Part shown: positions 53,875-64,000 of the stretch, one piece after another | Layout of the letters: every line of letters begins with the position of its first letter | How positions within the stretch are numbered: the first letter of the stretch is position 1 | Origin: CAVVZJ01 sp963752755 | GTDB taxonomy: Bacteria; Planctomycetota; Planctomycetia; Isosphaerales; Isosphaeraceae | Direction of reading: 5' to 3' | DNA: 64,000 nt | NCBI GenBank assembly: GCA_963752755.1 | Contig: CAVVZJ010000001.1 | Span: 744,001-808,000, forward strand | The notes under the pieces: generated by a model | What the model was told of the DNA's origin: nothing | The model's database searches: none | What the model saw: only the letters and a program-made list of their open reading frames with translations | Made by a program: the position numbers and the translations under genes

Positions 53875-54838
53875 ATGACGTTTGACCTCGTGACCGGCGG
53901 CACCGGCCTGCTCGGCAGCCATATCGCCGAGCGACTCGTCCAGCAGGGCCGCCGGGTCCGCGCCCTGGTCCGTCCCAGCGCCGATATCGCCTTCCTCGAC
54001 CAGCTCGGCGCCGAGCTGGTCGTCGGCGACCTGACCGACCGCGAATCCTGCGTGCGGGCCACGCAGGATGTCCGCGTCGTCTATCACGCCGCGGCCAAGG
54101 TGGGCGACTGGGGAAACTGGGCGGAGTTTCAGTCCGGCTGCCTCGACGCGACTGAGAACCTCGCTCGCGCCGCCCTGGCCAACGGCGTCGATCGGTTCGT
54201 CCACATCAGCTCGACCAGCGCCTACGGCCACCCGGCCGAGGGCGGGCCGCCGATCGACGAATCGGCCCCGCTCGGGCAGAACCTCTGGCCGGTCTGGGAC
54301 TACTACACCCGCAGCAAGGTCGAGAGCGAGCGCCTGCTCTGGGACCTCGCCGGTCGCGAGGGCTTGCCCTTGACGGTCATCCGTCCGAGCTGGCTGTTCG
54401 GCGAGCGCGACCGGACGACGACGGCCCGCCTCGTCCGCCGCTTGCGGGCGGGGGGTGTCCCCTTGATCGGACGGGGCGACAACCCCTTGAGCGCCATCTA
54501 CGCCGGCTGCGTGGCCGACGCCGCGATCCTGGCCGCCGACCGACCCCGGCTCGGTCGGCGAGGCGTACAACATCACCGATCAAGGGCCGATCAACCAGCG
54601 CGACTACTTCAACCTCTGGGCCGAGGCCCTCGGCGCCCGACCGGTCCGCAAGCGACGAGCCTATCCGGCAGTCTTCGCCGCGGCCTTCCTTCTGGAAGCC
54701 CTGGCCCGGCTGACCCGTCGCCGGTCGCCCCCGCTCATCACTCGCTACGCCACCTGGCTGATGGGCCGACGACTCGCCTACAGCACCGCCAAGGCCCGCG
54801 TCCCGGCTCGGCTGGGAGCCCGCGTTGAGTTACCGTGA
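53875..54838 (+). CDS. NAD-dependent epimerase/3-beta-HSD-like extended SDR (one frame break)
   Basis: About 321 residues. The N-terminal VTGGTGLLGSHIAERL binds NAD(P), Ser is in ISSTSAYG and the catalytic pair is YYTRSK. The frame breaks near 54545, after which the sequence continues GEAYNITDQGPINQRDYF and ends at 54838. The C-terminal part, with an Arg-rich, hydrophobic stretch (AVFAAAFLLEALARL), is like steroid-dehydrogenase-type SDRs that act on lipids or sugar nucleotides. It is divergent from the GAF-HlyD gene. Substrate unknown. Confidence 0.8.
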
Positions 54839-55239
54839 GAGTATCGAGAGAACGGTGCGCTGGTACGTCGGCTCGGCGTCGCGGTAGGGCGTGGAAGGCG
54901 ATGCCGTCCGATGGGGTGTCTGAATGAGAAGACGGCGTGCTTGCCGCGGCCATCGACCCGGAAGCGGGTGTGCTCTCCAAAGCCTGGTTCGGAGGATCCG
55001 TCCTTGGGGAATCCAGGTTCAAGACGAATCGGGGCGATGTTTCCTGTTTTTTCCTCACACCCGGTCCGGGCCCGGTTCGATAACTAGACCACGTAAACGG
55101 TCGCAGTGGATCGAGTCACGTCGATCAGGCGATCGGTCCCAAACGCGGTCCGGCGCGGTCTCGGCGCCGAAGGTATGGGGAGGGGCAGGAGAGGCCCCCC
55201 CGGCCCGTTTGCGCACGTCCCAAGGAGGGGGAGTACGCC
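54839..55239 (+). other. Gene-free spacer
   Basis: Four hundred bases with no ORF of coding character, no strong hairpin and no clear promoter. Confidence 0.35.
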
Positions 55240-55852
55240 ATGACCCAATCTGCGCGGCAACGGGGCCCGCTGATCCCGCGCTGGGGGCGCGGCCTGATCG
55301 CAGTTGCCATGCTCGCCGGCGTCACGACGGTTCCGGTCGGCTGCGGGCTCTCGTACGTCTATCGCAACATCTCGCCGCTCGGCCCGGCCGCCACCGGCTG
55401 GTCGTTCGCCTGGCCGATCCTGCCCAGTCAGCAGCAACGCCTCGAAGAGGACATCGCTCGCGAGGAACGCGACAAGCGTGCCGATCCTCGACCCGATCCC
55501 CGGCGAGTTCGCCCCGCCGAACTGCCTCGACCCGCCCAGCGAGGCCGAGGTCTGGGACAAGGTGCCCAAGTTCCGCAACGGCTGCGAGCCGTTCTACGAG
55601 GTCCAGCGCAACAACGTCCGGTTCCTCATCGAGAAGATCGGCGACAAGATCGACCCGGTGAAGATCTACCCGCTCGCTGGCCCCTGTCAGCTCGTGCACT
55701 GCCACTACAAGTGCACCATCTATTTCGACGAGCTGTACTGGTCCGACTATCCGATCCCGTTCCACCATCTCGATCACCGCGTGGAGGTCGTCTATCTCGA
55801 CAAGGACTACCTCCGACGCGCCGGCGGCCCGCCGCAGGCGACCGCTCCCTGA
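55240..55852 (+). CDS. Exported lipoprotein-like hypothetical protein (one frame break)
   Basis: About 203 residues. The ATG follows a strong GGAGGGGGAG site. A hydrophobic N-terminus (GLIAVAMLAGVTTVPVGCG) ends in a possible lipobox Cys. After a frame break near 55480 it continues IPGEFAPPNCLDPPSEAEVW and HCHYKCTIYFDELYWSDYP, with several Cys residues that may form disulfides, and stops at 55852. The C-terminal beta-rich part is not assigned to a known family. Confidence 0.65.
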
Positions 55853-56075
55853 TCGGGGCGGACGGTTCGGAACGCCGCTATCTGATCGACCGCGCCCCCG
55901 GTCCCGCCGGCCGTGCCAATGACGGCCGCCGCGGTCCGGGGGTGCGGCGGTTTCCCGGCCCCTGGCCGCCGACGGACCCTCCTTGGCGGTCGGCCTGAAA
56001 CCCGGTATGATAACCGCCCGCGAGACGGCCCCGATCTGACCCCTCAAACTCGCCGAACGACGGAGACGCGCACCC

Positions 56076-56881
56076 TTGGCCGACCGACCCCTCGCCGTTG
56101 CCATCCAGGGCGCCACCGGGCCGGATGGGCCAGCGGCTCATCCAGCTGATCCACGACGACCCCGCCCTGACACTCGCCGCCGCGATCGAGCGTCCCGACC
56201 ACCCGGCTCAAGGTCAGGATGTCGGCCCACTCGCCGCCTTGCCGACGCTCGGCGTCACGCTCGCTGCGTCGCTCGATCGCGACCGTCGATGCGGCGATCG
56301 ACTTCTCCAGCCCGGCGGCGACCCTGGCCCTGGCGGCGGTCTGCGTCGAGCGCAAGTGTCCCCCTGGTCGTCGGCACGACCGGCTTCGAGCCCGATCAGC
56401 GCCGCGACCTGGAGCAAGCCGCCCGCTCGATCCCTATGCTGATCGCCTCCAACTTCAGCAAGGCCGTCAATCTCCTGATGCACCTCTCCGGACTGGCCGC
56501 CCGGGTCCTGGGAGACGCCGCCGACATCGAGATCGTCGAGCGGCACCACCACTTCAAGAAGGACGCCCCCAGCGGCACCGCGCTTGCGGCTGGCCGAGGT
56601 CGTCGGCCGGGCCATCGAGCTCCGGGCCCGACCGCTACACCCACGGCCGACACGGCCTGACCGGCGAGCGTCCCCGCGGTGAGATCGGCCTTCACGCCTT
56701 GCGGACCGGCGACAACCCCGGCGAGCATACCGTCGTCTTCGGCCTGATGGGCGAGTGCCTGGAACTCTCCCACCGTGCCCTCAACCGCGACGGCTTCGCC
56801 CGCGGCGCCCTCGACGCCGCCCGGTTCCTCGCCGGCAAACCGCCGAGGCTCTACACGATGGAGGACCTTCTCGGCTTCTAG
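56076..56881 (+). CDS. dapB: 4-hydroxy-tetrahydrodipicolinate reductase (about five frame breaks)
   Basis: Cytoplasmic enzyme of the lysine/diaminopimelate pathway, reducing the product of DapA with NAD(P)H; needed for lysine and, where present, peptidoglycan. The start is a TTG (56076) with GGAGA upstream and no better ATG. LAVAIQGATG is the nucleotide site. VPLVVGTTGFEPDQRR, SNFSKAVNLLMHL and the catalytic ERHHHFKKDAPSGTAL, with the active His pair and Lys, are clear. The C-terminus has EHTVVFGLMGECLELSHRA. Breaks near 56120, 56275, 56355, 56585 and 56635 are each repaired by removing one base. Confidence 0.85.
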
Positions 56882-56971
56882 ACCCGTCGTGTCAGGGCCG
56901 GCCGAGAATGACCTATCCTTGCGATCGAGTGCCCCCTTTCGCGGCGGGCCAATGATCGTCGCCCCGTCCGG

Positions 56972-58206
56972 ATGCCAATGGACTTGCACGCCCCCGCCGA
57001 ACCCGCCGGCACCTCCGGCCTCGTCAACCCCGCCTCGCCCGCTCGACGGCCGCGCCGGCTGCTCACGATCGCGCATTCCTACGCCGTGACCCTCAATCGT
57101 CGCCTCGCCCACGAGATGGCTCGCGCCGGCGGCGACCGCTGGGAGGTCGTCGCGGCCGGTCCGGCCTTCTTCCAGGGCGACCTGCGACCGCTCCACCTGA
57201 CCGTCGAGCCGGATGAGCCCTGCCGCGTCGAGCCGCTCCCCGCCTTCGGGACCGGTCGAGGTCCACGTCATGCTCTACGGCCGTCGCCTCCGCCAGCTCC
57301 TGCGAGGCGAGCCCTGGGACCTCGTCCACTGCTGGGAGGAGCCCTACCTCCTCTGCGGCGGTCAGGTCGCTCGCTGGACATCCCGCGACGTCCCGCTCGT
57401 CTATTATACCTGTCAGAATATCGTCAAACGTTATCCGCCGCCGTTCTCCTGGGTCGAGCGATTCTGTCTCGGCCGCTGCGCCGGCTGGATCGGCATGGGT
57501 CAGACCGTGGTCGACGCCCAGCTCGGTCGTTTGAACTACGCCGAGCGTCCACATCGCGTCCTTCCCCCGGGCGTGGATCTGGACCATTTCCGCCCCGATC
57601 CCGACGCCGGCGTCGAGGTCCGCCGACGCCTCGGCTGGTCGGACCCCGGGCCGCCGGTCGTCGGCTTCCTCGGCCGCCTCGTGCCCGAGAAGGGGCTCGA
57701 CCTGCTGACGGCAACGCTCGACGCGATCAAAACCCCCTGGCGGGCTCTCTTCGTCGGCACCGGCCCGATGGAGGCCCCATTGCGGGAATGGGCGTCCCGG
57801 CACGACGGCCGGGCGGTCGTGGCCGCCGATGTGAAGCACGACCAGGCCGCCGCCTACCTTAACGCGATGGACTTCCTCTGCGCCCCCAGCCAGACCCGGC
57901 CGAACTGGCGGGAGCAGTTCGGCCGGATGCTGATCGAGGCGTTCGCCTGCGGCGTGCCGGTCATCGCCAGCGACAGCGGCGAGATTCCCAACGTCGTCGC
58001 CGACGCCGGCCTCGTCGTCGGCGAGGCCGATGCCCCCGCCTGGCGACGGACCCTCGCTGACTTCCTGGAATCGCCCGAGCGTCGCGAGGACCTCCGCACC
58101 CGCGGCCTCGACCAGGGTCCGTGAACACTTCGCCTGGCCAGTCGTCGCTCGCAAACATCTGGACTTCTTCGAGGAACTCATCGAACGACGCGCCCCGATT
58201 TCCTGA
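56972..58206 (+). CDS. GT4-like glycosyltransferase (two frame breaks)
   Basis: About 411 residues. The N-terminal Rossmann half starts RRLLTIAHSYAVTLNRRLAHE and WDLVHCWEEPYLLCGG. The donor-binding half has PVVGFLGRLVPEKGLDLL, FVGTGPMEAPL and the EX7E-like QFGRMLIEAFACGVPVIASDSG, as in glycosyltransferase family 4. The frame breaks near 57255 and 58112; the true end is read as FAWPVVARKHLDFFEELIER with a stop at 58206. No membrane segment. It begins a sugar block with UDP-glucuronate decarboxylase and galE, so a surface polysaccharide role is likely. Confidence 0.82.
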
Positions 58207-58319
58207 TGCCAGCTTGATTCCACCGACGTTGCCGAATCCAATGGTTGTGTAGGTTGTCCGAGCGAGCACCATCCTCGCTCGACGAGAAACTGCTTTCGCG
58301 ATCACCCCGAGGAAATCCG

Positions 58320-58763
58320 ATGGCCCGCTGCGACGAGGGTTATCTCTGCGTGCTTTGCGGCGAGGAGGTCGAGGGGATCATCGAGTCCGACCTCTACCTC
58401 CGATATGTCCTCGGCGAGGTGGACCCGGAGACCCTGCACGTCTCGCCTGAGCGGCACATTCGCTGCAACCCGACGCTGGCCCAGTTCATCGTAGCCGACG
58501 ACTTCGTGCCCATCGCCGTCGAGGGGCCGTTCGCGAAGGCGGAGCTTGATCCGGAGTACGTCGCCGCGGAGGAAGCTCGCGTGACGCGGGGCTTCCTGAG
58601 GCTCCGGCGAGATCGTCGCGAGCGCCGAGGAGATCCCGATCACCGAGTATCCCTTGCCCGGCGTGACCGAGCGCTGGAAGGGCGAGCCGGACGACGCGGG
58701 GGCAGTGACCCCGGACCGTCCGTCCGGCGTCGAACCCAAGGACCGAGCACGGAGCCAACGACC

Positions 58764-58767
<4 letters not shown>
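58320..58767 (+). CDS. Hypothetical protein overlapping the UDP-glucuronate decarboxylase start (one frame break)
   Basis: About 148 residues, no family recognised. The ATG at 58320 follows GAGGAA. A CxxC motif (YLCVLCGEEVEG) lies near the N-terminus, followed by acidic, helix-prone sequence (ESDLYLRYVLGEVDPETLHV). The frame breaks near 58610 and then reads EIPITEYPLPGVTERWKGEP to a TGA at 58765-58767. That stop overlaps the TTG start of the next gene, so the two are translationally coupled. Possible small partner of the sugar-nucleotide enzyme. Confidence 0.55.
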
Positions 58768-59693
<926 letters not shown>

Positions 59694-59697
<4 letters not shown>

Positions 59698-59880
59698 TAC
59701 TACTCCGTTACGATCTCCTGCCGGATTTGCATTGATGCGTGACATCGGATTCCGCAACTCTCTGACCTCTCTTGATTTGCGTCGGGTTACATGGACGCAA
59801 TTGCCAAGAATCGATCATTCGAGCGATGCCGTAAACCATTGTCTTGCAATAAGTTGTACGACGTAACGGAGTAGTACTAG
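59694..59880. mobile_element. MITE-like element, copy B
   Basis: 187 bp bounded by CTAG at both ends (59694-59697, 59877-59880). Inside, TACTACTCCGTTACG at the left and its perfect complement at the right form terminal inverted repeats. It is AT-rich, ORF-free and homologous to copy A at 41817, for example in the ACATGGACGCAATTGCCA stretch. The duplications CTAG and TTAG both fit YTAR, the target preference of the IS5 group, so a transposase of that type may have mobilised it. None is in the window. Confidence 0.78.
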
Positions 59881-59910
59881 AGCGGTTCCCGCATGCGTGG
59901 AGAGCCGGCC

Positions 59911-59994
59911 AGCCGGGGGCGGCTGGACCACAATTCTTGTGGCACAGCCGCCCCCGGCTGGGATCCTCTCTTGTGGCACAGCCGCCCTCGGCTG
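59911..59994. repeat. REP-like palindromic and direct repeats next to MITE copy B
   Basis: AGCCGGGGGCGGCTG (59911-59925) pairs with CAGCCGCCCCCGGCT (59945-59959). A 24-bp unit beginning TTGTGGCACAGCCGCCC occurs twice, 34 bp apart (59937 and 59971), differing at one base. The same palindrome core lies beside MITE copy A. Confidence 0.7.
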
Positions 59995-60100
59995 TGATCC
60001 TCGACGACCGAACGAAATCCGCTCTAAGGTCTCCGGTAGGGCGTGTGCGGCACACCGCCCGGCTCCGGCGTGCTTCCCACGCCCTCTGAGGAATCCCCGA

Positions 60101-61087
60101 ATGCACATCCTGGTCGTCGGCGGCGCCGGTTACATCGGCAGCCATGCAGTCCGCCACCTGCTCGCTCACGGGCACGAGGTCTGGGTATTCGACAGCCTCG
60201 TGCGCGGCCACGCCGCCGCCGTCCCCGAGGACCGACTCATCCACAGCGATCTGGCCGATCCCGCCGGCATCGAAGCGGCCTTGCGCGAGCATGCCATCGA
60301 GGCGGTGATGCACTTCGCCGCCTTCGCACTGGTGCCCGAGAGCGTGACCGATCCGGCGCTTTACTACCGCAACAACGTCGTCGGCTCGCTGAACCTCCTC
60401 GACGCCATGCGAGCCGCGGGCGTCGGGCGGATCGTCTTCTCCAGCACCTGCGCCGTCTATGGCTCCTGCGAGCCGCCGATTCGCGAGGATACGCCCAAGG
60501 CCCCGATCAACCCTTACGGCTTCACCAAGCTCGTCATCGAGCAAGCCCTGGCCGACTACGCCGCCGCCTACCAGATTGGCTTCGCCGCCCTCCGCTACTT
60601 CAACGCCTGCGGCGCCGCCGAGGACGCCGCCATCGGCGAGGATCACGACCCCGAGACGCATCTCATTCCCTTGATCCTCCAGGTCGCGCTCGGCCAGCGC
60701 GAGGCGATCTCCGTCTTCGGGACCGACTACCCGACTCCCGACGGCACCTGCATCCGCGATTATATCCACATCGATGACCTCGCTTCGGCCCACCGGCTCG
60801 CCCTGGAGCGGCTGGAGCCCGGCCGCGGTCTGGCCCTGAACCTCGGGACCGGCCGGGGCTACAGCGTCCGCCAGGTGATCGAATCCGCGCGCCGCGTCAC
60901 CGGACACCCGATCCCGGCCGTCGAGCGAGCCCGACGACCGGGCGACCCGGCCGTGCTCGTCGCCGACGCCTCCGCCGCCCGCGAGTCGCTCGGCTGGTCG
61001 CCCCGGTTCACCGAGATCGACGCCATTGTCGGCTCCGCCTGGAAGTGGCACACTTCCCACCCACGAGGCTTCGACGACGCCCGTTGA
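60101..61087 (+). CDS. galE: UDP-glucose 4-epimerase
   Basis: A 328-residue extended SDR interconverting UDP-glucose and UDP-galactose. The start at 60101 follows GAGGAA. VVGGAGYIGSHAVRHLL binds NAD; the catalytic residues are Ser/Thr in FSSTCAVYGSCEPP and Tyr/Lys in NPYGFTKLVIEQ. GTDYPTPDGTCIRDYIHIDD and LNLGTGRGYSVRQVI are typical GalE. Full length and unbroken. The nuclease-fold gene follows after 17 bp, so they form an operon. Confidence 0.9.
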   Translation: MHILVVGGAGYIGSHAVRHLLAHGHEVWVFDSLVRGHAAAVPEDRLIHSDLADPAGIEAALREHAIEAVMHFAAFALVPESVTDPALYYRNNVVGSLNLLDAMRAAGVGRIVFSSTCAVYGSCEPPIREDTPKAPINPYGFTKLVIEQALADYAAAYQIGFAALRYFNACGAAEDAAIGEDHDPETHLIPLILQVALGQREAISVFGTDYPTPDGTCIRDYIHIDDLASAHRLALERLEPGRGLALNLGTGRGYSVRQVIESARRVTGHPIPAVERARRPGDPAVLVADASAARESLGWSPRFTEIDAIVGSAWKWHTSHPRGFDDAR

Positions 61088-61104
61088 CCCCGGAGGTTTC
61101 CCCG

Positions 61105-61912
61105 ATGACGCTCAGGTTGACCCACCTCGCCCTTCTGTTTCTCGCCGCGATCGCGGCTCTGCCTCCGTTCGCCCACGCCGACGAGCCGACGCGGCTCCGC
61201 GTGCTCAGCTACAATATCCACCACGGCGCAGGGATCGACGGCCGGCTCGACCTGGAGCGGATCGCCCGCGTGATCCAGTCGGCCCGGCCCGACGTCGTCG
61301 CCCTTCAGGAAGTCGATCGCGGCGTCGCCCGGTCCAAGCGGATCGACGAGCCCGCCGAGCTGGCCCGGCTCACCGGACTCCGGGCCATCTTCGAGCGGAA
61401 CATCACCTATCAAGGCGGCGATTACGGCAACGCCGTGCTGACCGGCTTGCCGGTCCGGGAGTGCTCGTAACGTTCCCTTGCCCTCGCATCACCAGGGCGA
61501 GCAGCGCGGCGTCCTGGTGGTCGATCTAATCGCCCCCGACGGCCGGACCCCGTTCCGCTTCTTCGCCACCCACCTCGATTTCCGACCCGACGACGCCGAG
61601 CGAATGGACTCCGTCGCCCTCCTCGCGAAGCTTGCCGCCGAGCCGCCCGACCGCCCCGCGATCCTGGCGGGCGACCTCAACTCCGTCCCCGAGAGCCGCG
61701 TCCTCCGCAGCCTCGGCGCGACCTGGAACCGAACGAACCCCGAGCCCCAGCCGACCTTCCCGGTCAAGCAACCAACGCGGCAGATCGACTACATCCTCCA
61801 GCGCCCCGCGACCCGCTGGCGCGTGGTCGAGGTTCGCGTTCTCGACGAGCCCGTCGCCTCCGACCACCGGCCGATCCTGGCCGTCCTGGAGCTGATTCCG
61901 GAAACGCCCTGA
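61105..61912 (+). CDS. Secreted endonuclease/exonuclease/phosphatase family protein (one frame break)
   Basis: About 269 residues with a signal peptide (LALLFLAAIAALPPFAHA). The start at 61105 follows GGAGG. The EEP fold is shown by LRVLSYNIHHGAGIDGRLD, VVALQEVDRG (metal Glu), ATHLDFRPDD, ILAGDLNSVPES and the terminal PVASDHRPILAVLEL. The frame breaks near 61465. These enzymes cleave phosphodiester or phosphomonoester bonds; the export signal suggests extracellular DNA, lipid or phosphate-ester substrates, not resolvable here. Confidence 0.82.
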
Positions 61913-62189
61913 GTCGATCGGCTCTCTTTTCCTGGATAGTTGTCTATATCTTCGTTCTTCTCCCGCTGGAAACGGGTGCGCCGCGTCGCGGCCGGCCCGG
62001 GGTTCGATCACCCAATCACGAATCCAGTCGTCACGCTACCCTGGCCCACCCTCTCCGCCTCCCCATTCGGCAGATTTGTTAAACTCGGGATGCGGCCGCA
62101 GACGATCCTCACACTATTGTGCTGCATCCCGATGCAAGGATGTTGGGAATGCTGCGTCTTTTCCATCCTGGCAACGGCCGGCCCAGACC

Positions 62190-63959
62190 ATGAAACCGAT
62201 TTCCCTCGGTTGGTGCGGTCGCTGCTTGCTCCCGATGGCGGCGCTCTGCGTCGGGCTCCCCCTCGCCCGCGGCCAGGTCCAGCCTCCCCCGCGAGCGGCA
62301 ACGCCTCCCTCGACCCGCCTGCCCCCGTCGGACCTCGAAAACTTGATTCGCCGGCTTGAACAGCTCGAGTCGGCCAACTCCCAGCTCCGCAGAGAGGTCG
62401 AGCAGACGAAGCAGCTCCGCCAGGACTATCTGAACCTGGAGCGCAAGTACGACGATCTCTCCCGCCGGCTCGACTCAGGAGCGACCGGGGGCCGCGTCGG
62501 TTCTCCAGGCCCCAGCCCCGATGACCGCCTTCCGACCGGCGGCGGCACTCGCGAGGAAGAAACTCAGGCGATCGGACCCGTGCGCCCTGCGGCCGGCGCG
62601 GGCCTGGGCAATGTCGAGTCTTCCGCGGGCGCACCGGGTTCGAGTTCTGGAGATGGCCGCCCGAGCAGCGGCGGCGGAGGCCGTGAGGAGGAATCCCAGC
62701 CGATCGGCCCCGATCGGCCCAGGAGGATCACGCTCAAGAGCTTCTACGACTACGAGCGGGACGGCTTCAAGTTTCAGAGCGACAACGACGAGTTCCTGCT
62801 CCGCATCCGCGGTGAGACTCAACTCGATGCACGCATCTACACCCAGGGCGGTCAGAACCCGGTTCACAGCGGGTTCTACCTGCCGCGGACCCGGTTCTAC
62901 CTCGAAGGCACTCTGACGAAACCCATCGAATACCAGCTTTCCTTCCAGCGAGGCTACTCCGCCGACCTCGAAGTCCTCAACGCCTACCTGAACTTCCACT
63001 ACGACGACCGCCTCCGGCTCCGGGTCGGACGATTCAAGACCCCCTATACCTACGAGTTCTACAAGGTCAACAACTGGAGACTCCTCACGCCCGAGCGCTC
63101 GCTCTTCAACGTGAACTTCGGCCTGAACCGTATGCTCGGCATCATGGGCTGGGGCGAGATCCTCGAGAAGCGGCTCGAATATGCCGTCGGCATCTTCAAC
63201 GGCCCGCGCAACTCATTCGAAGACTACAACAGCTCCAAGGATGTGGTCGCTTTCCTGAACTACAAGCCATTCGAACAGACCGACGGCCTCCTGAAGAACC
63301 TCAACGTCGGCGGTTCGGTGGACTTCGGCAACCAGGATAATCCCCTGAGGCCCGCGGTCCTTCGGACCTCGACGAACGCGTCCACGTCGACCATCGGTAG
63401 CTCCTCCGGCGCAAACTTGGCGACGGTGCCGTTCCTGGCCTTCAACCCCAACGTCCTCGAACGCGGCGACCGGGCGCTCTGGAGCCTGCACCTGGCCTAT
63501 TTCTGGCGCGGCCTGACCCTGATGGGGGCCTGGGACAGCGGCTTCAATGACTACGCGACCGTTGGCAACCGTCCGGTCCACCTGCCGGTCGGCGGCTATT
63601 ACGCCCAGCTCGGCTACATCATCACCGGCGAGTCGATCAGCGAGCGGGCCCTGGTCGAGCCCTTCCGCCCGTTCGACCTGAGGCCCGGCCAGTTTGGGCT
63701 CGGAGCCTTCGAGCCCTATGCCCGCTACAGTTCTCTGTCGGTCGGCCAGCAGGTCTTCACCTACGGCCTCTCCGATCCCAACCTCTGGAGCAACCGGGCC
63801 GAGCTGGTGGACGTCGGCCTCAACTGGTATCTCAACAAGTTTGTGAAGATCTATTTCGACTGGGAGCATGCCATGTTCGGCGACCCGGTCTACTTCGCCC
63901 CCGGCCGGCTCCAGAAGACCAGCGACCTGTTCTGGTTCCGCTTCCAGGTTTACTTCTGA
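62190..63959 (+). CDS. OprO/OprP-type porin with N-terminal coiled coil
   Basis: A 589-residue outer-membrane protein. The start at 62190 gives a signal peptide ending near ARGQ (about residue 30). Residues about 48-95 form a coiled coil (LENLIRRLEQLESANSQLRR). A linker holds two related units, TREEETQAIGP and GREEESQPIGP, in Gly/Ser/Pro-rich sequence. The rest is a beta-barrel of the phosphate-selective porin O/P family, ending in aromatic FWFRFQVYF as expected for barrel insertion. The coiled coil may trimerise or reach the cell wall. Substrate not known; no phosphate genes are nearby. No frame break. Confidence 0.82.
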   Translation: MKPISLGWCGRCLLPMAALCVGLPLARGQVQPPPRAATPPSTRLPPSDLENLIRRLEQLESANSQLRREVEQTKQLRQDYLNLERKYDDLSRRLDSGATGGRVGSPGPSPDDRLPTGGGTREEETQAIGPVRPAAGAGLGNVESSAGAPGSSSGDGRPSSGGGGREEESQPIGPDRPRRITLKSFYDYERDGFKFQSDNDEFLLRIRGETQLDARIYTQGGQNPVHSGFYLPRTRFYLEGTLTKPIEYQLSFQRGYSADLEVLNAYLNFHYDDRLRLRVGRFKTPYTYEFYKVNNWRLLTPERSLFNVNFGLNRMLGIMGWGEILEKRLEYAVGIFNGPRNSFEDYNSSKDVVAFLNYKPFEQTDGLLKNLNVGGSVDFGNQDNPLRPAVLRTSTNASTSTIGSSSGANLATVPFLAFNPNVLERGDRALWSLHLAYFWRGLTLMGAWDSGFNDYATVGNRPVHLPVGGYYAQLGYIITGESISERALVEPFRPFDLRPGQFGLGAFEPYARYSSLSVGQQVFTYGLSDPNLWSNRAELVDVGLNWYLNKFVKIYFDWEHAMFGDPVYFAPGRLQKTSDLFWFRFQVYF

Positions 63960-64000
63960 GCGTGATGGTCGGGATGTCGTGTCCTTCGTCGTGGAAGGTC

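Noticed and set aside
55075..55090. GGTTCGATAACT as a possible tRNA T-arm
   Set aside because: No matching acceptor, anticodon or D-arm could be folded around it.

Overview
The window is GC-rich bacterial chromosome. Its gene content points to a planctomycete, most likely of the Isosphaeraceae; this is an inference from families, not a phylogeny. The pointers are a PSD1-type cytochrome (DUF1549 plus a discoidin-like domain), a giant Planctomycete/Verrucomicrobium heme-binding protein, a DUF1570 putative metalloprotease, a secreted subtilisin whose N-terminus resembles the planctomycete LEPR-XLL motif, a type III glutamine synthetase, a stand-alone CoaB and M50/HlyD membrane proteins. No rRNA, tRNA, CRISPR array, prophage or intact transposase was seen.

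Layout. 1-6.8 kb: c-type cytochromes (PSD1 protein cut by the window edge, a small cytochrome c lipoprotein, a 1116-residue heme/beta-propeller protein). 6.9-9.9 kb: thioesterase, two membrane-anchored tyrosine-phosphatase-like proteins and a Tat-exported aldo/keto reductase. 10-13.7 kb: a candidate non-coding RNA, a GH1 beta-glucosidase and a DUF2079 membrane protein. 14.9-28.4 kb: ECF sigma factor, DUF72, hydrolase, DUF1570, acyltransferase, CoaB, uronate-isomerase-like enzyme, secreted hypotheticals, HpcH/HpaI aldolase and a 2-hydroxyacid dehydrogenase. 28.4-33.2 kb: nested palindromic repeat, second copy of the candidate RNA, transaldolase, HD-GYP, SGNH hydrolase and PilZ. 33.3-41.8 kb: glnN, secA and waaA. 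42.4-53.6 kb: DUF3467, the S8 protease and, convergent to it, a three-gene M50/HlyD/GAF-HlyD membrane cassette. 53.9-64 kb: SDR epimerase, lipoprotein, dapB, then a sugar block (glycosyltransferase, UDP-glucuronate decarboxylase, galE), a nuclease-fold protein and an OprP-type porin.

The most unusual signals are non-coding. Two elements 18,620 bp apart share an extended -10 box, conserved islands at exactly the same spacing, and an 11-nt-periodic GGCGTC array; each lies upstream of a carbohydrate-metabolism gene. A pair of ~187-bp MITE-like elements with 4-bp YTAG duplications sits at 41.8 and 59.7 kb, each next to GC-rich palindromes. On the protein side, the M50/HlyD/GAF-HlyD cassette and a SecA with four copies of a ~70-residue unit stand out.

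Data caveat: about 35 single-base frame breaks interrupt about 17 otherwise well-conserved genes, most densely glnN, secA and dapB. Conserved protein sequence continues in another frame after each break, so sequencing or assembly error is likelier than true decay. I give these as single genes spanning the breaks, with approximate break positions.
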